This document shows, one piece after another, positions 40,447-50,149 of a stretch of 64,000 bases of DNA. The position numbers and the translations under genes were made by a program. Source of the stretch: Lachnospiraceae bacterium (GTDB taxonomy: Bacteria; Bacillota; Clostridia; Lachnospirales; Lachnospiraceae); assembly GCA_014804425.1 (NCBI GenBank), contig JAAUZV010000012.1, positions 21,775-85,774 on the forward strand. The letters are read 5' to 3'. The notes beneath the pieces are model-generated. The model was not told where the DNA came from and ran no database searches. It was given only the letters and a program-made list of their open reading frames with translations. Within the stretch, counting starts at the first letter, position 1. Every line of letters begins with the position of its first letter.

Positions 40447-42271
40447 GATATGCCTCCAATTCGGTAAAGCCAATTCTCTTCCCACAACGCTCAAGGATTT
40501 TTATTTTTAATGAATTCGTCCTAATACCTAATTTTACGTCACAATAGGGAACGTCCCCGCAAAACAGATCAAAAGTCTGTCTGTATTGATTATTCGCCGT
40601 TATCAGAATCTTTTTTACATACATTTCTCCGCGATTTCTGTAAAAACGTAAAACGCCGATATCTACGGATTCAGAAAAAAGGATGGAAATTTCTTTGTTC
40701 CGGTCCGATTCGTTCGGGATCCATTCGCCGTCGTTAAACTCATACGGTGCAGTATTCAGCTTTTTCACGTCGGTAAGCATGAAATCATTCAAAAAGTCGG
40801 CATTTCCGGAAGATGCCGTAATTTTAGCGCCTAGCATCAGATTATCCGTTCTTCTTTGCCAGAAAACGCAGTCTTTCTTGATAAAGCAAGGGATATTTCG
40901 ATACATTCTTCTATACATGATCAGCGCGCAAATTGCCGGATTATGATAAACGTTTCTATTTAATAATTCCTTATCGGTTTTAATTCGAATCCGGTCGTTC
41001 CAACATAGACAGGGATTTTCTAATTCCGTCATATATTGCATAGGGTAGTAAGCGTCTTTTCGGGAGGGCTTATGTGTATACGGTAACCGGCGTCTAAAGA
41101 AATCAGGTTTTTGGTATGCACCAGTACTATAGACAAATCCCTTGTAAACGACGGGACGGTAATCATTGTTTTTCTTTAATAACGTTCCCATAGCTTCTTC
41201 AAACAGTAAAGAGTATGCCGTATGATCAGGATGTTTATCAAAATCATTTGTGATAATGAATTCGGGTAAAATACTTGAAATAACGTCACAGATATCAATA
41301 ATGACGTTTTCTCTTGTATATGCAGCAGGTTTGCCTGTTTTCAGAGTGCGCCAGTCTTTGATGTAACGGGATCCATACGTATGCGTATTCCCGTTTATTG
41401 ATGTCGACACGGTATCTGCAACGTTATAAATATGCTGCTGCTTCCACTTTGTACTATACCCCAGGCAAAAAATGCGCTCCCTTTTTACGCCCAGATAACC
41501 TAGGACATGCAAGGCCTCTTTGTGCCGTTCTACGGCATAATCTATTCCTTTTGTATCATTGTTGCAATAAAAGCAAATATAGACCCGCACATGATCTAGA
41601 ACGGCTTTCCTTATCATATTGCATGTCAAGAATACCTCATCGTCTCCGTGCGGAACCATGATTAATAACTTGGTATCCTTTTCACATAAGGCTTTTACCA
41701 CCAGATGGAATTCTTTTTTGCAGACAATGTTTCCGTTTAGCCTCATCTGCGCGGTTAAGGACACGGCGTTATCTTTTGTGCCCCTTGTCACGATATTTCC
41801 GCAAATATGCTTTTTGTCGCTGCTCAACCATACTATGTCTATTCCATAGGAAGATTTTTTCATGAGAGTGAGATCGCTGATCACGTTTTTTCTGTCTTTA
41901 TTTGCCCCAAGAATTTTTTGATATGTAATTTCATCAAGGCTTGATTGAATCCGCTCATTTAACGTCAGCGCCTTATAGCCAAAACATAATGGGATCGTTA
42001 ACTGAAACTTCATTATCTCATCAGAAAAATATGATTTTCCGACTGAAAGTGTGGCAATAAAATGAATCTTTTTGATATCTGCCGCATTATGATTAAAATG
42101 AATTTTTCCACGATCATCAATCAGAGCGGGGGTTTTGGATTTCCAAGTAATATAAATTCCGTTTCTGAATACAGGTAGCTTATAGTCGCAAGATATCGTT
42201 TTCCCCAGACTAAAAAGAATCAGCCAGATTGCTGTGGACATCATTTTGCAATAACTTTTTATTTTGCGCAC
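40439..42271 (-). CDS. PIG-L-family deacetylase with extra N- and C-terminal domains
   Basis: A 610-residue protein. The central PIG-L/LmbE deacetylase has zinc motifs PHGDDEVF (about residue 208) and HPDH (about 338). These enzymes remove N-acetyl groups from GlcNAc-type sugars. Before it are about 190 residues with a hydrophobic N-terminal segment (ISTAIWLILFSLG-type) and a beta-rich domain. After it is a beta-sandwich resembling F5/8-type discoidin domains (LGAKITASSGNADFLNDF, then ILERCGKRIGFTELEAY). It starts with GTG 42271. It probably trims glycan or sugar-lipid amides, perhaps at the membrane. Confidence 0.8.
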   Translation of the reverse strand: MRKIKSYCKMMSTAIWLILFSLGKTISCDYKLPVFRNGIYITWKSKTPALIDDRGKIHFNHNAADIKKIHFIATLSVGKSYFSDEIMKFQLTIPLCFGYKALTLNERIQSSLDEITYQKILGANKDRKNVISDLTLMKKSSYGIDIVWLSSDKKHICGNIVTRGTKDNAVSLTAQMRLNGNIVCKKEFHLVVKALCEKDTKLLIMVPHGDDEVFLTCNMIRKAVLDHVRVYICFYCNNDTKGIDYAVERHKEALHVLGYLGVKRERIFCLGYSTKWKQQHIYNVADTVSTSINGNTHTYGSRYIKDWRTLKTGKPAAYTRENVIIDICDVISSILPEFIITNDFDKHPDHTAYSLLFEEAMGTLLKKNNDYRPVVYKGFVYSTGAYQKPDFFRRRLPYTHKPSRKDAYYPMQYMTELENPCLCWNDRIRIKTDKELLNRNVYHNPAICALIMYRRMYRNIPCFIKKDCVFWQRRTDNLMLGAKITASSGNADFLNDFMLTDVKKLNTAPYEFNDGEWIPNESDRNKEISILFSESVDIGVLRFYRNRGEMYVKKILITANNQYRQTFDLFCGDVPYCDVKLGIRTNSLKIKILERCGKRIGFTELEAYHE

Positions 42272-42274
42272 GTA

Positions 42275-42982
42275 CTAATCCTCCAACAAAAAAATCGTAT
42301 CGCCTTCCAATAAACCATATTTATTTCTACCGCTATTTTTATAACTGATTCTTTTTACTTTCATTCCGCTCAATTTTTCCAGCCGCTCTTTTACATCCCT
42401 TCCGTAAAACCTCTTATAAACAGACTGACCTATATGCTTTCCGGATGGAAAGATCATTGTTTGATCTAAACCGATTCCAATCGGAACGGAAAGAATCATT
42501 TTTCCGTTTGGTTTTAATACCCGCTTCATTTCGCGGATTGCCTGTTCGTCATCCACATATTGTAAGACGTAATTGCAGATAATCCAATCAAAACTGGCAT
42601 TCTTAAAACAGATATTTTCGATATCTACAATACGATCGGCCCGTCCCTTCAGGATGTCACCTGAAATATATTTGCATCTAGGATTCTTTTTTATTTTATC
42701 GCGTATTCCGCTTTCAGGCGCAAAATGGAGTATTGCCAGTTTTTGCTCATAAATGGGCGTATACTTTTGAATGCAGAGATCCATAAAACGGGTACGGTCT
42801 TTATTTCCGCACACAGGGCAGATGACATGATCACGATATCCGCCGCCAATCACCTTTGCCTGTTCAAAAAACTCTTCTTTGCCGCCATCAGGCTTCATGT
42901 GATTCACCCATGAATCACATATATTGCAATAATATCTGATACCGAAATACTTCATCTTTTTTACGGTCTTATCGAATTTCAT
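42275..42982 (-). CDS. Class I SAM-dependent methyltransferase with N-terminal zinc ribbon
   Basis: A 235-residue protein. CNIC near residue 19 and CPVC near residue 55 form a zinc-ribbon. The methyltransferase_11 core follows: ILHFAPESGIRDK replaces the usual GxGxG loop, and DWIICNYVLQYVDDEQAIREM is the conserved motif-IV region. It most likely methylates a sugar or polysaccharide terminus in this glycan cluster. It ends 3 bases before the deacetylase gene begins. Confidence 0.8.
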   Translation of the reverse strand: MKFDKTVKKMKYFGIRYYCNICDSWVNHMKPDGGKEEFFEQAKVIGGGYRDHVICPVCGNKDRTRFMDLCIQKYTPIYEQKLAILHFAPESGIRDKIKKNPRCKYISGDILKGRADRIVDIENICFKNASFDWIICNYVLQYVDDEQAIREMKRVLKPNGKMILSVPIGIGLDQTMIFPSGKHIGQSVYKRFYGRDVKERLEKLSGMKVKRISYKNSGRNKYGLLEGDTIFLLED

Positions 42983-42995
42983 AATATCCCCTTAT

Positions 42996-44030
42996 CTAAC
43001 AATTTTCAAAATCGTCTAACATTGTATAAATTATTGTTTGTATTTTCTTAGGACTATTTTGCATAATCTCTTTCAAAATCGGATCCTGCTCCAGTTCGTT
43101 TTTGAACTGGGAATAATAATTTCTGCAAAGCGGGGTATGCATATATTTATGATAGCTTGCATCTGCCTTTGTTTTGTCACGCCACATGCCGAAATGCAGC
43201 CCGTGGTGGGGTCTGAAATTGTGTGATCGCATATCGCTGCAGAATAGGATTTCTGTTTTGTCATCTGCCTGTTTGGGCAACCGTAAACGAGACTTCTTAA
43301 TGAGATGGTATAAAAATGTCTCGTCCGAATAAGATGCATAGTATTTCATTATTAATTTATATATTTTATTAATAATATGATTCTTATAGTAAACATTGAA
43401 AAACTTATCAGCCTGCTTTTTTATGGCGGGATAATAATCACGGGTATTAACAAAATGTAAGCCGGTGATACGTTTATGATAGAAAAACTTGTTATATAGC
43501 TTATGCAGCTTTGTGATCGGAATAAATAATCCAAGTTGTTTCAGCACTTTTTGATGTTTACAGATCCATTTGGGCAAAGGTGGCTCACTATATGCTCTGA
43601 CGATATTGCTGAATACCGACTTTTGGGCGGTCATATGTAATATATGCTGTTCATGCAGCGGAACATCTTCTTTACATATATAAATATCAATATCCCCAAT
43701 ATAAACATATTGATAATTTTCAAAAACATCATCGTACATTAGCCATCTATATGCTTTCATCACCGGACGGGGAAGCGTCTGCGCAATCTTATCAACAAGG
43801 CACACCCGGTATTTTTCTCCGTACCCGGGAATTAATTTCAACAGCTTTAATGTTTCTTTTCGCAATTTTCTGTCAACATAAACAATTGCATCGTAATCGG
43901 GGTAATGTTTATAAAGCGAATAAAATTGAAATGGGATATAGCCTTGATAATCATATCCGAACACGAACGTCGCGATAAGCAATGTTTTTGGGGGAGCTGC
44001 ATTATAAGATTTCTTCGGGGCACGCATCAT
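42996..44030 (-). CDS. Glycosyltransferase-like protein (GT-A type, DxD)
   Basis: A 344-residue protein starting with a GT-A-like pattern: LLIATFVFGYDYQGYIPF, FQFYSLYKHYPDYDAIVYVD, and the metal-binding DxD in YVYIGDIDIYI (about residues 112-122). The later SDETFLYHLIKK and HHGLHFGMWR segments look like the acceptor side. I cannot name the CAZy family. GAAAGGA precedes the ATG-ATG start. It lies in line with the other glycan genes. Confidence 0.7.
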   Translation of the reverse strand: MMRAPKKSYNAAPPKTLLIATFVFGYDYQGYIPFQFYSLYKHYPDYDAIVYVDRKLRKETLKLLKLIPGYGEKYRVCLVDKIAQTLPRPVMKAYRWLMYDDVFENYQYVYIGDIDIYICKEDVPLHEQHILHMTAQKSVFSNIVRAYSEPPLPKWICKHQKVLKQLGLFIPITKLHKLYNKFFYHKRITGLHFVNTRDYYPAIKKQADKFFNVYYKNHIINKIYKLIMKYYASYSDETFLYHLIKKSRLRLPKQADDKTEILFCSDMRSHNFRPHHGLHFGMWRDKTKADASYHKYMHTPLCRNYYSQFKNELEQDPILKEIMQNSPKKIQTIIYTMLDDFENC

Positions 44031-44045
44031 ATAGAGTCCTTTCTG

Positions 44046-45221
44046 TTAATCTTTCAAAATGATATTCCATTTTTTTATTACTTTGTCAAAGCAAAACATT
44101 TCCGCACGATTCAAGGATGCCTTTCGGTATTTTTGATACAAATCTTCATTCGTCAGGATTGCCAGCATCGCTTCTCCCAATAAAGTCTCTTCTTCACAGA
44201 GTGGAGATTTTTCATTTAATTGATCCATTGGCATATCAGGGGTCAATATTCCGTATCTGCAGAGCATCATGGTATTGGCTTTGCCCATTCCTTTAGGTTT
44301 TCCTACAATTTCTCCGCAGGATCCCGGTGAATCTGTCGTGATGACAGGCGTCCCGCATCCCATGGCCTCAACCATGGCATTGCTAAATCCTTCCGTTTTA
44401 GATGCGATAACATATGCCCGCGCATGGCTAAAATACCATGTTGGCTCATCTGTAAATCCCAGAAATAGTACATGATCCTGTACAGCACATTTGCGGCATA
44501 GATGTTTCAAATAGCGCAGTTGGGGTCCTTTTCCCAGAATAATCAGCGTTGCGTCAGGTTCTTTTTGATGCGCATAAGAAAACGCCCGGATAATTCGTTC
44601 CTGCTGTTTTATAAAGAAAAGTCTGCCTGCGCATATTAGGACTTTATCCCCGTATTCCCATTCTCTGCCGTCGTTTACGTTCGTTATCCCATTTGATATA
44701 TTGGGGATCTTGATCAGGCGGGAACCCGGAATCCCATATCGGGACCTCATTTCATGATACCCATCATCACTGAGAACAATTACTTTATCTGCTTTCTTAT
44801 AAAAAAAGCTTACTATATTTTTTTTATAATAAAAACTTTTGGGATATAAAGTTTCATATGCCGATAACGTATGACATACTCTTGTTATAACGAGTTCGCG
44901 CCCTTTTGATAAAACATTCAGATAGTTTGCATCTTCCATAAAACTGACCGCCGCATCAATTTTATACTTAAATTTAAGCACTCTGATTTTTAGGGAAGAT
45001 AACAGCAGTCTGATCATTTTTTGCGTATGGCTTCGACCTGCGTTCAAATCAATATCTGCATATATGATTTTCCCTTTCACCGCATAGTCCTGCGTTATTT
45101 GGCGGTTCAATATAAAATAATAAACGGTATCACCCTGATCTACGTAATAATTACCGACTATCTGCGCAATCCGTTCTGCGCCACCGCCGGTGAGCGATGA
45201 TATGATAATTGCTATATTCAT
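44046..45221 (-). CDS. Glycosyltransferase family 4-like protein
   Basis: A 391-residue GT-B enzyme. The N-terminal acceptor domain begins IAIIISSLTGGGAERI. The C-terminal donor domain has VLICAGRLFFIKQQ, TLIILGKGPQLRYLK and the nucleotide-sugar motif ASKTEGFSNAMVEAMGCG (about residue 282). The first Gly of the usual EGFGxxxxE is in SKTEGFSNA. It transfers a sugar during repeat-unit assembly on the cytoplasmic face; donor and acceptor are unknown. Confidence 0.87.
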   Translation of the reverse strand: MNIAIIISSLTGGGAERIAQIVGNYYVDQGDTVYYFILNRQITQDYAVKGKIIYADIDLNAGRSHTQKMIRLLLSSLKIRVLKFKYKIDAAVSFMEDANYLNVLSKGRELVITRVCHTLSAYETLYPKSFYYKKNIVSFFYKKADKVIVLSDDGYHEMRSRYGIPGSRLIKIPNISNGITNVNDGREWEYGDKVLICAGRLFFIKQQERIIRAFSYAHQKEPDATLIILGKGPQLRYLKHLCRKCAVQDHVLFLGFTDEPTWYFSHARAYVIASKTEGFSNAMVEAMGCGTPVITTDSPGSCGEIVGKPKGMGKANTMMLCRYGILTPDMPMDQLNEKSPLCEEETLLGEAMLAILTNEDLYQKYRKASLNRAEMFCFDKVIKKWNIILKD

Positions 45222-45229
45222 TTTAGTGT

Positions 45230-46420
45230 TTACGCCTTCCTATTACGATATTCCATACGAATAACCTGCTCATACAATTGCAGCATCTTAGGCACCACAT
45301 ACTGCGGCCGGAGGCGCAGGATTGTTTTGTGCGCCATGGCAGCAACCCGTTCCAGTTCCGCATCATCCGCATGTAAGACCTTTTCTGCAACGCGCAGCAG
45401 ATCATCCCCGTTTCCGGGCAGCGACAAGTACCCCGACACATCATCACTGATCAATTGATCCAGACTGGAATTCCACGTGCCGATCACCACTTTTCCGTGA
45501 TACATTGCCTCCTGACAGCTGTTCGGCAGATTGTCCGTCAAAGAGGGCAGTACGAGCGCATAAGAGTGTTTTATAACGGGAAGCAGCTTTTCATGTGAAA
45601 GATTCCCGAGATAAATGATCCTGTCACGATTCGGCCGCGCTTTATTCCTCAAAATCTGTAATGTATTTACTCCGTTAAAAAAAGCCGGAATGCCCGCAAA
45701 GACAAAATACAATTCCTTATGACTGCTTAACAGTCTGCCTATCATGTCCGCGATCGTCAATATGCCTTTATTGGTTGACATTCTTCCGAAATAAAAAAGA
45801 TATTGTTTCCCTTTGAGCTGTTTGTCATATATGGAAGTATCCCACTGATCCGGCTCGCAGTCTTCCCAGAACGGCGTCTCGATCACATGAATTTTTCTCT
45901 GAATGTCTTTCTGCAATTGGTCTGCGACGATATTGCTGGGCGAAATCACCGCATTCATCCTACGAGCCGCAAGCCGTTCCATTAAAGAAATCACATTGAC
46001 CTGGTGTTTTGTATGATTAGCGGTAAGCTGTACTTTACAGTAGGAGGACATTCTCATAACCGCCGGGATTTTTCCGCTGTGTAAAATTCCGACGCCAAAC
46101 CATCCGGTATACTGGATCATATCAACGGTTTTTTCCTTACATATTTTAGAAATCCTTCGCTGAAGACAATAATCCCTCAAGACGGCATTTACACCATAAT
46201 GAATCCATGCCCCTTTTCCCGGTATGGAAACGGTTTTAACGGAACATATTTCTACGCCGTCATAATCCCATAGCCGATTTTCAACATCAGCAGCGACAAT
46301 AGAAGCGTGGTGTTCTGTCTGTGTATTCAGATACCGACACATTTTATATAAATATCTGGGCATGCCGGTAAGTGGTTCTCCATGACTTTCAAATGCTCCG
46401 GTAACAAATAAAATATTCAT
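45230..46420 (-). CDS. Glycosyltransferase family 4-like protein
   Basis: A 396-residue GT-B protein starting NILFVTGAFESHGEPLTG. Donor-domain marks are YLFYFGRMSTNKGILTIADM, RIIYLGNLSHEKLLPVIKHS and VLPSLTDNLPNSCQEAMYHG (about residue 295), where the EGF motif is degenerate (TDNLPNSCQE). It is preceded by a GGAGG-type site and follows the next glycosyltransferase by 14 bases, within one long operon. Confidence 0.85.
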   Translation of the reverse strand: MNILFVTGAFESHGEPLTGMPRYLYKMCRYLNTQTEHHASIVAADVENRLWDYDGVEICSVKTVSIPGKGAWIHYGVNAVLRDYCLQRRISKICKEKTVDMIQYTGWFGVGILHSGKIPAVMRMSSYCKVQLTANHTKHQVNVISLMERLAARRMNAVISPSNIVADQLQKDIQRKIHVIETPFWEDCEPDQWDTSIYDKQLKGKQYLFYFGRMSTNKGILTIADMIGRLLSSHKELYFVFAGIPAFFNGVNTLQILRNKARPNRDRIIYLGNLSHEKLLPVIKHSYALVLPSLTDNLPNSCQEAMYHGKVVIGTWNSSLDQLISDDVSGYLSLPGNGDDLLRVAEKVLHADDAELERVAAMAHKTILRLRPQYVVPKMLQLYEQVIRMEYRNRKA

Positions 46421-46434
46421 GCATTCCTCCGCGT

Positions 46435-47613
46435 TTATTTCTCTATTGAGATCAGCTCCTTCAAGGTGTTGATATTTCCCTGATTGTAATGTGCAACAAA
46501 ACGAACCGCTTCCACGGAAAGTCTCATGGCGGCCTCGTCGTTGTTTACGATTTCTACGACCTGTTTCGCAAAGTCCTGTTCATTTTTTGCCACGATCAAT
46601 GCGTCTTTCTGCGCAAGGATTCCTCTTGCGCCTTTTGGCGTCGTGACAAGCGGTTTCGCATATGCCAGCGCCTCTATCGTTTTGATATTTAATCCCGTTC
46701 CCTGCGTCGTCGGGTTGACGATCACTCTGGAAATTTGATAAATTTCTTCTACGTCAGCAACAACCCCTAACTTTTTGTACCGGCTGCTGTCGGGTATTTC
46801 TTTACAGACAGTTCCTGCGATCAGGAATTGAATCTCCGGATCAAGACGAAGGATCGTCGGCAAGATTTTTTGAATAAACCATTCACATGCCAGAACGTTC
46901 ATTCGATAGGAGGAGCCAAGGAAAGAGATATTTTTATTCTTTACGAAATAGGGCTCGGCGGTCTCAATGCTGTCCCCGATCGTGAATACCCTTTTTTGCG
47001 CATTTGTCAGTCGCCTAAAATAGTGTTCTTCTTCTTTTTGGATCGCGATGATCACATCCGCCCGCTCCAGCGCCCGTTTTTCTTCTTTCTCACTGATATA
47101 AAAAAACGGGAGAGAAGAGTGTGGGTCCAAAAACAGTTTATGACGGTCGGCCATCTTATCGTGCGTATCAATTATTTTTACGACATGATCAGGAAGCTGC
47201 AAAAATATCGGGGAATAAAACAGATATTCGCACATCACGGCATCCACATGTATTTTTTTCGCCAGCGCACTGACATATTCCGCGAGACCGGCCGGATATA
47301 AATCATCTGCCAAATATTTGATGATTATTTTTTTATCCAATCTTAGAAATTTCAAAGTTTTCCGCAGATAGCCGCAAAATAAAATGCGGGGATTTATTTT
47401 GTGCTTCGCTTGATTGTATACAAACAGTCCTTTTCCGAACAGCCGTTTCATGGGCATGATGTTCTCTTTGCTGCCTGGCGCAACCCATAGATAAGATACC
47501 TCTACTCCCTGTGTCCGAAAATTGTTTATCAAATTCAGGATACGTCTTTTACTGCCGCTGATCGTCGGAAACAGATTGATTCCTGAAACGATTAAAATAG
47601 ACTTCATTTTCAT
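46435..47613 (-). CDS. Glycosyltransferase family 4-like protein
   Basis: A 392-residue GT-B protein. The N-terminus is ILIVSGINLFPTISGSKRRI. A diverged donor half has ISFLGSSYRMNVLACEWFI, IQFLIAGTVCKEIP, then VNPTTQGTGLNIKTIEALAYA (about residue 310), where GTGLNIKxxEAL replaces the common EGF motif, as in several sugar transferases with four-helix linkers. The start could also be ATG 47607. Same operon. Confidence 0.82.
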   Translation of the reverse strand: MKMKSILIVSGINLFPTISGSKRRILNLINNFRTQGVEVSYLWVAPGSKENIMPMKRLFGKGLFVYNQAKHKINPRILFCGYLRKTLKFLRLDKKIIIKYLADDLYPAGLAEYVSALAKKIHVDAVMCEYLFYSPIFLQLPDHVVKIIDTHDKMADRHKLFLDPHSSLPFFYISEKEEKRALERADVIIAIQKEEEHYFRRLTNAQKRVFTIGDSIETAEPYFVKNKNISFLGSSYRMNVLACEWFIQKILPTILRLDPEIQFLIAGTVCKEIPDSSRYKKLGVVADVEEIYQISRVIVNPTTQGTGLNIKTIEALAYAKPLVTTPKGARGILAQKDALIVAKNEQDFAKQVVEIVNNDEAAMRLSVEAVRFVAHYNQGNINTLKELISIEK

Positions 47614-47632
47614 GCTGCCTTTCTAAAGGTTT

Positions 47633-48922
47633 TCAAACATTCTCTGTAATTGCGCTATAATACCGTTCCTTCGGATTGTCCTCTCCATACAGAAACCGCC
47701 TGACCTTTCGCAGCTGTTCCATATATGCGTCAGGATCATTTTGCATATTCTTTAACAGCGCATCCATACCTTGCCTGCTGTCTGCTTTCCCCCATGAGAT
47801 GCCTTTGCAGACGTCCCCATCCACATCTTCGTCCCTGATATACCGGAATGCCGGAATACCGCAATAAACGGCATCACCAAATGTTGTGCTGTTGCCGCAT
47901 AAAAGAAAATCTACATCCTCGAATAATTCATTTAACCGTGTTCGGTTATCATAGGTTTTTTTACAATAGTTCGGATTAACGCAGGACGTATAATTTGTCA
48001 CTTTATCTGATGGATGTACTTTCAAAATGTAAGTAGCGTTATATTTATCAGCCAGAAAATCTGCAATTTCGATCAAAGATTTATTTTTCTGCCAATCTTT
48101 TTTTGTTAATACAATGGCAAGACAAACGATAAATCGACTAATCTGAATGTGTTTTTTGTCCACATATATGGGTGATGTACTTTTGACAAGTGTATTAATG
48201 TTGCCAACCAGTATGATCCTGTTTTCAGCGATACCGCATTGTACTGCAGTTTGTTTGGAGTATTCTCCCCACAGCAATAAATATCTTGCATTAGAGCATT
48301 TGTAATCAATATAATCATATGTACCGTTTACAATCCCGTGCTCGAGTGTGTACGTGGTGTAGGATTTCTGATTACATTTTTGAACTAAAATACTGTCGAT
48401 TTCTAATACATCGAAAAAGAATATCAGCTTCCTGACAGAGGGATAGCGTTTAATGATCTGAAACATTTCTTCTGCATACGCCGCAGACCGGCACAATCGC
48501 CGGCACAGCCCGTTTTTTATGTAATCAGGGCATGCCAAATGTTTCATTTGCATACGCCAGATTGGGAGCAGCAAAATGTACGGATTCCATTTTGGTCTAG
48601 CTGTCCGGTTCTCGCTTGCAGTGATCACAACCTTATTCTGAAACAGGCTTTCAACTGCTTGAAACTGCGTCAAATGATCTTTTCTGCTTAGGTGGGAGTG
48701 TGAATAGAGAAACGCGCATTCAGGATTCTCCCCCCGCTTCTTTATGGAAAAGCTCTCTGTCATGCACAGCCCGATATTACGAACGCTTTCCTTTGTCCAT
48801 TTAGAAACATGCCACAATGCGGTAGACAGAACATCCCCCACCTTGATTCCTTCTAAACCCACAAACGAGATCTTGTTCAATTGACTGATAAGCTTTTGCT
48901 TTCTTTTCGGCTCAAGTTCCAT
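47633..48922 (-). CDS. GT-B-fold transferase-like protein (CDP-glycerol transferase/capsule type)
   Basis: About 429 residues. The pattern YTLEHGIVNGTYDYIDY then YLLLWGEYSKQTAVQ, ATYILKVHPSD and FLLCGNSTTFGDAVYCGIP resembles CDP-glycerol glycerophosphotransferases and related capsule synthesis transferases, in which HG and HPxD motifs bind the donor. I cannot fix the donor. ATG 48922 has GAGGTAA 9 bases upstream and is preferred over TTG 48949. Confidence 0.65.
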   Translation of the reverse strand: MELEPKRKQKLISQLNKISFVGLEGIKVGDVLSTALWHVSKWTKESVRNIGLCMTESFSIKKRGENPECAFLYSHSHLSRKDHLTQFQAVESLFQNKVVITASENRTARPKWNPYILLLPIWRMQMKHLACPDYIKNGLCRRLCRSAAYAEEMFQIIKRYPSVRKLIFFFDVLEIDSILVQKCNQKSYTTYTLEHGIVNGTYDYIDYKCSNARYLLLWGEYSKQTAVQCGIAENRIILVGNINTLVKSTSPIYVDKKHIQISRFIVCLAIVLTKKDWQKNKSLIEIADFLADKYNATYILKVHPSDKVTNYTSCVNPNYCKKTYDNRTRLNELFEDVDFLLCGNSTTFGDAVYCGIPAFRYIRDEDVDGDVCKGISWGKADSRQGMDALLKNMQNDPDAYMEQLRKVRRFLYGEDNPKERYYSAITENV

Positions 48923-48981
48923 GCTCTTTATTACCTCATGATGCGTCAAAATTTTCTGCCGTCTCCTTGATTTCCAAGAGC

Positions 48982-50055
48982 TTAGTGAAAGAACGGCTTA
49001 AGCACCTTTACAAAATGCTCTAATTCATAAATGCTCAGATCATTCAGCATATCCGGATTGTTTTTCCGATATTCTTCAATCAGGTTCGGAATCTGACGAA
49101 TATTTGTATATCCGATTCCCTTGATCCGATTATTCTCCAAAATTTCTATCGGAGCGATTGGGATACAGCCGACGAATATGCCGTCCAATAACACTCCGCT
49201 TGTTCTGTTCCCATATATTTTGGTATTGTAATTTACGACAACAAATTTAGACTCTGCCAACAATCTCCAATAGTCATCATCCTGTAAATAACAATCGGTA
49301 ACGTTTACTTTACCACTTCTATTAATGTGGGCTACTTGCGACGGCGTCAGACAATTATCCCGTATTCTTCCCTTGACCACCAGCGGAATTCCGATATTAT
49401 TCTTACAAAACAGCTTAATCACGCTCGTCACATTTTTCCCGGGAGTGATCAGCCCAACGGAAGCCACCCGGTCTGATTTGGGTACCTCATATAATTTCTT
49501 TTCCGCCTCTGTTCTAAAATAATCCGGCAGATAGACCGATTTCTTACCCTGCGTACAAGTCGGATTTGTTGTAATACATAAATCCAGCCGGTTTACCCCC
49601 TTTTTTATTTGCCGTTTCCTGTGTTTGCCCAAATACTCCGCATCACGCAAGTACCAATCCCAATTCATATAGGTTGTAGCGATCAGCTTTCTCTTCATCG
49701 GCAAAACTGCCAGCATACTTAAAATAATTTCATTTACGAAAATATACCAGACATATTTTCCTCTTGCGCGAAAATAGGTGAAAAGGTAATTTGTCGTCAG
49801 TTGTATCTTCATTCCTAATGCAGCTTCAACATTCGCCTTATCCGTTACATGGCAGGGCAGATATTGCTTGTTCTTACAGCAAATATCTTTTAATGTTTCC
49901 CTGCCTGCGATCACTTCTATTTTTTCCGGCGGATAACCGAGATGAAGCAGAATCTGTATGGTCTGCTCAATTTGCTTTTTCAGATGTCCTATCGTATTTC
50001 CGTTTTTATCTAACAAATTATTCAGACATATAATACTGACTTCCAAATCCGGCAT
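48982..50055 (-). CDS. Glycosyltransferase-like protein, GT4-related
   Basis: About 357 residues from ATG 50055 (GGGAGGGAAG upstream). The N-terminal part (VSIICLNNLLDKNGNTIGHL) is diverged. A GT-B donor half is suggested by VASVGLITPGKNVTSVIKLF, IPLVVKGRIRDN and VNYNTKIYGNRTSGVLLDG (about residue 295), where the Glu of the EGF motif is not obvious. A role in the same glycan pathway is inferred from context. Confidence 0.65.
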   Translation of the reverse strand: MPDLEVSIICLNNLLDKNGNTIGHLKKQIEQTIQILLHLGYPPEKIEVIAGRETLKDICCKNKQYLPCHVTDKANVEAALGMKIQLTTNYLFTYFRARGKYVWYIFVNEIILSMLAVLPMKRKLIATTYMNWDWYLRDAEYLGKHRKRQIKKGVNRLDLCITTNPTCTQGKKSVYLPDYFRTEAEKKLYEVPKSDRVASVGLITPGKNVTSVIKLFCKNNIGIPLVVKGRIRDNCLTPSQVAHINRSGKVNVTDCYLQDDDYWRLLAESKFVVVNYNTKIYGNRTSGVLLDGIFVGCIPIAPIEILENNRIKGIGYTNIRQIPNLIEEYRKNNPDMLNDLSIYELEHFVKVLKPFFH

Positions 50056-50149
50056 GTTCTTCCCTCCCGCACAGAAGTGTGCCACCCTGTCACATCAATC
50101 ATCGGATTTTCTGATTTTTCACTTATCAAAAAGCATATTTTCCCTTATC

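Noticed and set aside
45223..45447. Cys- and Met-rich minus-strand frame at the end of a glycosyltransferase gene
   Set aside because: It is a shadow of the glycosyltransferase frame at 45230-46420.
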